Shown here: positions 57,158-64,000 of the stretch, in pieces
How the letters are laid out: every line of letters begins with the position of its first letter
Numbering within the stretch: the first letter of the stretch is position 1
Source of the DNA: Penicillium oxalicum
Taxonomy: Eukaryota > Ascomycota > Eurotiomycetes > Eurotiales > Aspergillaceae
NCBI RefSeq assembly: GCF_001723175.1
Contig: NC_064655.1
Span: 1,364,001-1,428,000, forward strand
Reading direction: 5' to 3'
DNA: 64,000 bases
Program-made: the position numbers and the translations under genes
Notes under the pieces: model-generated
What the model was told of the DNA's origin: nothing
The model's input: the letters and a program-made list of their open reading frames with translations, nothing else
Databases searched by the model: none

Positions 57158-59042
57158 ATGGCCGCCGCGGATGTTCGTGATATGTTGGATTTGCCCGCTG
57201 AGGGCCAGCCCAGACCGGCGAAGAAACAAAAAGTGGTCGAGAAGCGTCCAGGTTGGTGGGAATCAACCCAATTTTTTTGGGTGTTGACTATTTACTGAGC
57301 TCGCTTGCAGAGGGAATCACACGTGAATTATACGCGCTTCTTGGAGAGCGGGCGCCACCGATCGCGATCAATGAGAACAAGTACAAGGGGCGACCCAAGT
57401 TCATGAACAAACTGCGTGTTCGCAAATGGTGTGTTCACTCTTGATTGACGCGATGAAGCATGATTGGTTACTAACTGGAGCGACTCTCAGGTGTATGACG
57501 CCCTTTACGAATAACGCCAGATCAGACGGGTTGGTATTGAACCATTGGCAAAGAGAACATGAATCGGCTCGACCCCCCGTGTCCGATACTACTCAGATGG
57601 AAGTTGATACAACGGGAGAGGGGAACCAACAAGACGCGACGACGCCACACGAGAAAGAATATCCCTTTGCCAAGTACAACATCAAGGCCCGCGTACCTAG
57701 GCAATACACAGATGAGGAGTATAACCGACATCTCCGGAGTGACGACTGGACTCGAGAGGAGACGGATTATTTGATGGGTCTAGTGGCCGAGTATGATGTG
57801 CGCTGGGTTGTCATTGCAGACCGATACGACTATCAGAGACACCATGACTCTGAGCCGGAGGCCAATGCGATTGTGCCCGCAAAGCAATACCGAACCATGG
57901 AGCAGATGAAATCCCGCTACTATTACGTTGCTGCAACGATGCTGGCAATAGAACATCCTCCGTCTGAAATGTCCGAGGCCGAATTCGCTCTGCACGAACA
58001 AATGTTGAAGTACGATCCAGATCGCGAACGGGATCGCAAGGAACTGGCCGCTCTGCAACTCAACCGGACGGCAGACGAAGTGCGAGAGGAGGCAATGCTG
58101 CTGGAAGAACTCAAGCGCATTACCAGTAACGAGCAGAACTTTATCACCGAGCGCCGTGAGCTCTACTCGCGTCTCGAAGTCCCCATCAGTGTGGGCAACA
58201 CTACAATGTATCAGACCAGCCAGGGTCTGTCCCAGCTCCTGCAGACCCTTCTCCAGGCTGACAAGAGCAAGAAACGCCGTTCGATTCTTGGACCTGAAGC
58301 CGGTGCTCCAAGTCCCGCTGGACAAACACCCACCCAGGCGACTGCTCCCGGGCGAGCTGAGACCCCCAGTACAACCGCCGCGCCGCCCAAGGAGACCAAG
58401 AAAGGCTCTGCAGCACCTCAGCCGCCGCCGTCGCTCCGAACTCTCACTCCCGCCGAGGAAACCCGCTACGGTATCCAACACCACGAACGACTCACGGGAG
58501 GCGTTCAATTCCGCAGCGATCGAGCCCAGAAACTCACCCAGGCCAAGTCAAACGTCCAAACCCAAAAGCTGGCCAGCGCCTTGGCCGAGCTCGAGATCCC
58601 CGTGCGCTTGTTCATGCCTACCGAGCGCGTGTGCAAGGACTTTGAAAAGCTCATTCAATCTGTCAACCTCCTCCTCGACGCACGCAAGGTCGCCGAGAAG
58701 GTTGAAAGTGAGATTCGCGTTTTGGAAGCGGCCAAGGCCGAGCGGGAGCGTAAAGAGGCTCCCGAACCTACCGAAAAAGATTCCGCGCATGCGGAAGTCA
58801 AGAAAGAGGCCGATGATGCTGGAACCAACATGCTCGCTTCAACAGCCGCGGACGCCACCACATCTACGCCTGCAGCTCCTCCTACCGACGGCGCAAGTGA
58901 TCAAGTGGCGCCCGCCGAGGCGAAGTCGGATGCGCCAGCCACAGCGGAGGAACAGTCTGCCAAGGAGGATGGTACGCACAAGCGCTCAGCCAGTGTCTTG
59001 AGTAATGCCAGTGACAAGAGCTTGAAGCGCCAGCGACGTTAA
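57158..59042 (+). CDS. swc4: SWR1/NuA4 complex subunit Swc4 (Eaf2/DMAP1 family)
   Basis: A shared subunit of the SWR1 remodeler, which deposits H2A.Z, and the NuA4 acetyltransferase; it acts in the nucleus. Exons 57158-57251, 57311-57428 and 57491-59042 give 587 residues; the introns 57252-57310 and 57429-57490 end TTGCAG and CTCTCAG. The N-terminus MAAADVRDMLDLPAEGQPRP runs into AKKQKV, then EGITRELYALLGERAPPIAI, RPKFMNKLRVRKW and PFTNNARSDGLVLNHWQ, the family signature. The SANT/Myb-like unit starts near residue 150 (DDWTREETDYLMGLVAEYDV then RWVVIADRY). A DMAP1-type helical region follows, with NRTADEVREEAMLLEELKRI and RLFMPTERVCKDFEKLIQSV. The tail is acidic, Ala/Thr-rich and ends in a basic nuclear signal (KSLKRQRR). 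Confidence 0.94.
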
Positions 59043-59384
59043 TCTTCAAATTTTGTCGCTTGCGCTGCCGCCGCGAACAAGCCATTGGCTGTTTGGGTGT
59101 TGGTGGCTTTTGATTCTCGATTGACTGGTTGTCGATCATTTGATTATTACTTTGTGGCAATACTCAGCGTTAGGAAAGGTATACCTCTGTATGATTCATG
59201 ATATTGGGGGCAATGGGCGCTACGGTGATTAAGTTGACAATTCTTAAAAATTAGCCTTCTTAACAATAATTGCATAGAAACACCACCGCCTCTGAACTAT
59301 GAATACAATGTGCAAACACTAAGCAATCCTGTGGACAATCTGGCCGCAAAAGAAGCCAGTGTGCTGCCTCCCGCGCCGAGCTTT
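59043..59384. other. Convergent 3' spacer swc4 / uncharacterised gene
   Basis: A 342-base AT-rich stretch between convergent genes, with AATAAT-like signals near 59260. No gene is supported. Confidence 0.6.
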
Positions 59385-61858
59385 TTACTGTTCATCATTC
59401 GTCGGACGATTCCAAGAGAACCGACTGCTTGGACTCGCCCATTGACTCCCTTCAAATGATCCAGGCATGTGCAAGCATTCCCGATACATGCTGGCTAAAT
59501 CTTCTGCATCGGCGCCGATGCTTATGGTAGAATCAACTCGTTCGAGACTACTCGACCCTCGAGTTTGGTCCAACGCAAGCGACGACCGCGAGCCTTTTCT
59601 CGGGGATGAGCTCGAGTACTGCTTGTTGACGCGAAACTTTGAGTGTCTTCGAGCTGCGGGGGGGCCGCGTGCATTGTTTGGCCGCAGCAAACGGGCGACG
59701 AATTGGGCTTCATAGTCATACTCGATGCCAGGGTAGTCAGGGTCAATGTCCACATCCTTGTAACTCCCCTTGGAAACGCTGTGGGTATGCCTTAGTTGTG
59801 GAGGTTCTAAGTTGGCTGTTTCAAGACTTGGCATGCCCTCCGCAGATTGAGGTCCTGAATCATCGGATCGGCTGAAGCAGACGGAGGGTTGTTTCAACGC
59901 ATCAAGCTGAGCGCTGGAATCAATCGAGCCTAGCAGTCTCAGGCCAACATCCAGATCGAGCCCTGGCGACGGGCCGACGGTGGAAAGGTTTCCAGAGCCG
60001 GTTTGTGCGGAGCTATTGGAACCGCCATTCCGCGCTTGAGATCTCTCGCTTGCCTTGGAGCATCTCTTTGTTCGGAGGAAAGTAGCTGGCTGGATTGCTT
60101 CAAAATGCGCAAGGGAGTGATCTAATCTTGACTTCTTTGGTATGGTCAAGTATGTGGCGTTGACTGGGTACCTATGTTGATTGTAGTCGCTGCAAGGCGA
60201 GTCACGCCGAATGCCACTGCTTATGACTGAGACTGGCAGTGACAGGTCTGGCATCTGCGACAAGTCGGCTTGGCTACCACCAAATATCTCTGGGTCGCGT
60301 AAGACTGATTCATCCTCTGGGTTGGACACTGGAGCATATCCATAACCGACTCGTCTGCCACCCGACATCCATCCAATGCTCACTTTGCGTGGGGCTTCCG
60401 CTTGTACTTCGCTCCGTAGGGCCGACACCTTGGTGTCAAGAGAGACCTCACTATCACAATGCTCATCAAACTTGCTTGTTATGAGGTCAGGGGCTGCGGG
60501 TGCCGCACACATGTAGGCGCGAATATCTTCGGCTGCAGGATCATATTTGCTTCTCTGGGCCATGTCCGTGGGGGTTTCGCCATGGTTCGCAAAAGATGCT
60601 GGCTGCAGCGATACATCCGGCGACAAGATGATTGAATCCTGCGAGCGAGATGACGACGATTCCAAACTTTGAAGTTGAATCGTACCTGGTGCGTGCCCCA
60701 AGAGGCTGTGAGTCGTTGGGCTGTAAGGCACCGAGGAATTCTCTCCTGGTGCTTTCGTCGACAAGCCGCCTTGATTAAGCTGAACCGATTCGGACATTGA
60801 TGGATCGGGTGAGAGAGGCGCAGTTGATCCGGATTGAGAGATAAGCCGTTTCGAGATGTCAATATCCTCCAGGTGGACGGTTCGATTGTCCCCCATAGAC
60901 ATGCCCGAATCTGTCCGCTGCCTTCGTTTCGTCACACACAAATCCGCGACACTACCCAACATTGGATCCGAGAAACTGGTTATGCGACTTTCGCAACGGC
61001 TGTCTTCGATTTGGCGTTCTGCAGTGGTATCCAAAGACGGTGAGGCGAGAGGTGATGGGATATCCCCAGATCTACCGGACCCCTGCTGGGCTGAATACAT
61101 GTCCGGCATCGATTTTGCAGAATTGATGGTATGATGTGAATTGTTCTCCACGGAATGCAGGAGTTGTGAATGCTGTTCCTTGAGGTACGGTCCAGGATGA
61201 CTTCTCAGGCTAGCAGGGGGCGTCCGTAGAAAGCGCATTCCACAGACGGAACCCGGGGACTCGGGGAGGTCGTGAATCATTGCAGTGCCCCATCGCTCTG
61301 ATTCCCGTTGCTCCTGGGACTGTTCGATCAAGTCGCTGAGTCTGATATTTGATTGTGGATTCGATGGAGGTGATTGCGCAGGTTCTTTTTGTGGTGTTGA
61401 AACGTCATGTGCGTCACTATCATAACGGCTTTCGCTCATAAGACTACTTCCGTAGCCTGCCAGTACGGCCAATCCTGCCGGGTGCTTGGGGGATGGCTTG
61501 GGTGATTTGCGAGCAAATGGAAAAGGAAGCTTTCCCTGGTCATGACGAGTGATCGACCCTTTCGACTCGCGTGAGAACCGGCGTCGAGTGATGCGAGTGA
61601 GGCTTCCAGTATGTGGTTTGGCATCAGAGTCTGCATGCTCTAACTCGAGGGGTCCAGTGTCTGCAAGTGGTAAGCTTGGAAATCTTTCCATAAAACGTCG
61701 TGAAGGGTTATTTCATCAAGATCAGCGTCGAGCCACGTACCCTGCTCCTGTTGCTGCTGCTCCTGTGTCTCACATGAGGGGATTCCCTGATAGAATCGAG
61801 CGATCTCCGAAGGGGAAGTAGGCCGAGGCTTTCGCCATGGAGGACAATAAAGTACCAT
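59385..61858 (-). CDS. Uncharacterised Ser/Pro-rich protein, 797 residues
   Basis: I recognise no domain. Exon 1 is 61858-61741 (MVLYCPPWRKPRPTSPSEIA, then RFYQGIPSCE and a short Gln/Glu run). The intron 61661-61740 has donor GTACGT and acceptor ACTTGCAG. Exon 2, 61660-59385, starts DTGPLELEHADSDAKPHTGS; the sum is in frame. The product is largely disordered and Ser-rich, with a few blocks that look conserved: LAVLAGYGSSLMSES, RWGTAMIHDLPESPGSVCGM, RKVSIGWMSGGRRVGYGYAP, and DPDYPGIEYDYEAQFVARLL near the C-terminus. There is no signal peptide and no membrane span. An unspliced start at 61691 (MERFPSLPLADTG) is an alternative. The better splice signals and the SPSEIARFYQGIPSC start favour the two-exon model. 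Confidence 0.72.
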
Positions 61859-64000
61859 ATTTTGAATACTGTCTTCTTTGTGTGATGTTGTGTGCAAATC
61901 ACGAAAGAAGATTGAAGATGATAACAGGGGAACATGGTGCAAATAAAAAAGGTGGTGAGTGACGAGTCGCTCATCGCTCCTTCCTTCCCAAGGAAAGAGT
62001 GTTGTTTGAGGACGTGGTTCTTCAGAAGGCACGACTAGCAGCGATGAGTTGTAGTCGAATCTGTACTCACCGGGCAAGACTTGACCTGTCAATGGCTGTG
62101 AGAAGGGGCTTCATTGGCAGATCCACTCTGATAGCCATTGAGGTGTGCCTTGTTTAATCACCAGAGTCATTGTGCGAGACATCTGGATCGGTGCCCTTGA
62201 AGTTACTCCTCCATCCATATCTGAATCGTCTCCGTCATAGAGATCCTTCCGGGGTGTGTTTGAAGGAGACACAAGGGATGAGGCCTCGAAGGAAAATCTA
62301 TAAATCAAGTATCGGAGGACTTGCGAATGAAGGACAGCTATTCGCTGCAACCTGCAGTCTCCGAAAACTGTTCAGGTCACGTATCTTGTGATCATGTGCC
62401 AGGTCGCCGTCTCTGGGACACTCGTCAATTGAGCACCAGCTTCCCGGGGAAAGGGCTTCTCTTATTTCTCGTAGACGGGTAAGGCACGTATTTCATGTGC
62501 GTCATACGGACGTGTGCGCTGTTTTATCAGATCGATAACCATTGACAGTTGTGAGCGTGCATTTATTGATGGACCCTTCCGGGGGGTGGTTCGTTTGATC
62601 AAAGCGTGTTTCTATTATGTCATCCTCCAGGCAGTCTGGAGGTGTTCAGCCTGCTGATTCTATTCAGGGTACGTAAGGTAGGTAGAAATGCGTTAGTCAG
62701 TTCTTTGCAGTTTGCAATCGGCTCATCGGCATTAGAGTCAAGGGATATGGGCAGCGATATATTCCTTCACTGGTACTATCACCCGACCGTGTCAAACCTG
62801 GGCATTAGGTTCATCTGCAATCTGCAGACCCATTTCATGCATCTTTCCCTCTGCCGGTTTGATGTAGTATATTTTCTACATGATCTGTACATTGTATGGT
62901 AAACAGTCAATGCTGTAGCAGGCTATGTACTTCCTTTGCAGTCGCCTCCCACGATACATCAGGCAATTAGGCCAATTGAGAGGAGCAACTGCCCGCAGCA
63001 ACGCAGCGAGAATTTGAGCCCCGCACTTGATAGGTCCATGATACACTATCATTGGTCCTCTTGTTCTGCATCGGTAGGAATCGCAGGACTTGATTGGATG
63101 CTCCCCACCCATCCCATGGAGTACCGTGCGCCGATAAACCCCGCCATGGTTCTTTTTTGTTCGCCCACGAAAATAGACACGTTGGCCTGTGAACAGACTG
63201 AGCGGTGTAAACAGAGACAGGCTGTATGGTGTGTCAAGTTGTTGACTTACGAGGTACTGTACAGCATGAGTGTCATTGTACTGAAAGCACACTACTACGC
63301 ACGGAGCTATTGTACGTCTTGCTGTGGCCATAGTATACAAATGTAGATTAATACAATATTTGGATGGCCCCAGAAGCCCCTCCTAGGATTCGCCACGGAA
63401 TTCTGTCATCTCCACGACGCCAGGTGCACGAGAGGGGGCGTGAATGATCATCGTAGCTTATCGCTCACGTTATTATTTCGTCGCCCACATTGAGATGGCG
63501 TGATTGTGGCCGATCCCGGAGCAGCCCCTGAAAGTTTGGAGGCGATGTTGCTGAATGGTACGGTGATGACTGGTATTTTCGAGACTGTATGGGTCTTGCA
63601 GGAGGGTCAGGCGGCGAGACGCTCGCCCTGAGATGACTTCATTGGTTCGAGACTCCCGAGGCTTGACCAGAGTGGAAGAACAGTCTCACTGAGTACCTGA
63701 CCACCCTGTATCCAGGCACAGCACCTGTGGGGTATTGTAAGAGGCTAAGAGCGTTACGGGTGTGTGCACTTACGGTATTATTATTGTATTATATTTTTCT
63801 GTACTCCTCGGGAAAGCTTCCCCGGCAGCTCTCCCCGCCGAACACAGTCCCCCGGATTCTTTTTGGGTTGACTCATTGTAAGTGTTCAGCAAGACCAAGA
63901 CGAGCATCCAGCTGTACAATTGATGTACTCGGTATTGGATTGTCAGACTCCGGACATGAAGCACTGTAGCAAGTAATAGAGTGCACATTGAATACTTTGA
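61859..64000. other. Terminal 2.1 kb without a supported gene
   Basis: Upstream of the minus-strand uncharacterised gene. Frames (62111-62350, 62606-62902, 62876-63340, 63727-63969) are short, overlap each other on both strands and show no motif. It is probably promoter sequence, and a gene beyond the right edge may share it. I see no tRNA, repeat array or transposon ends. Confidence 0.5.

Noticed and set aside
57780..58508. 242-codon minus-strand frame inside swc4
   Set aside because: It is antisense to a strongly conserved Swc4 segment; a shadow.
63640..63665. tRNA-like T-loop GGTTCGAGACTCC
   Set aside because: The flanking bases do not form a five-pair T stem, and no acceptor or anticodon arm can be folded around it.
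1..64000. Secondary-metabolite cluster, transposon or RIP-type degeneration
   Set aside because: There are no polyketide, peptide-synthase or terpene core genes, no transposase or reverse-transcriptase motifs, no terminal repeats, and the coding sequences are intact.

Overview
This window is a stretch of nuclear DNA from a filamentous ascomycete, most likely one of the Eurotiales (Aspergillus/Penicillium type). The signs are short introns of about 50-115 bases with GTRNGT-like donors and CTRAC-like branch points, genes packed on both strands with CT-rich leaders, and a gene set typical of that group (argB, ilv6, Sog2, Sok1, DUF3984, Zn2Cys6 regulators). I could not fix genus or species. I built 19 multi-exon or single-exon gene models by joining reading frames across splice sites. 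Each complete model keeps frame, and most match a recognisable family.

Left part (1-28700) is dense housekeeping sequence. It holds the 5' half of Elongator subunit Elp1 (-), cytochrome oxidase subunit Cox8 (-) back to back with the exosome helicase Mtr4 (+), the nuclear proteasome tether Sts1/Cut8 (+), and a DUF3984-type protein (-). Then come ornithine carbamoyltransferase argB (-), opposite a Tag1-like vacuolar membrane protein (+), and acetolactate synthase regulatory subunit ilv6 (-), opposite a KHDC4-like splicing protein (+). A short RecQ helicase (-) follows, then a PPR protein (-) opposite the mitoribosomal protein mS23 (+). argB and ilv6 each carry a perfect TGACTCA cross-pathway-control site upstream. 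ilv6 also has a Leu3/LeuB-type CCG-N4-CGG site 6 bases from its TGACTCA.

Middle part (29966-42514) holds the RAM-network protein Sog2 (+), a secreted S10 serine carboxypeptidase (-), the Sok1/Tcp11 protein (+) and the mitochondrial Holliday-junction resolvase Cce1/Ydc2 (+). These are separated by longer spacers.

A looser, accessory-looking region follows (42515-55931). It contains a Ser/Thr-rich secreted mucin-like protein, a 906-residue regulator with two tandem Zn2Cys6 clusters, and a 569-residue fungal-TF-domain protein with no visible DNA-binding domain. Spacers are long, with poly(C)/poly(G) tracts. After it, conserved genes resume: a p24/Erp cargo receptor (-) opposite Swc4 (+), then an uncharacterised 797-residue protein (-). 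The last 2.1 kb shows no gene I can support.

I saw no transposon, CRISPR, rRNA, convincing tRNA or secondary-metabolite core gene. The most unusual items are the tandem zinc-cluster regulator with its frame-neutral, stop-containing intron, the ilv6 promoter pair, and the Cox8 leader intron that would switch between an upstream ORF and an N-terminally extended protein.
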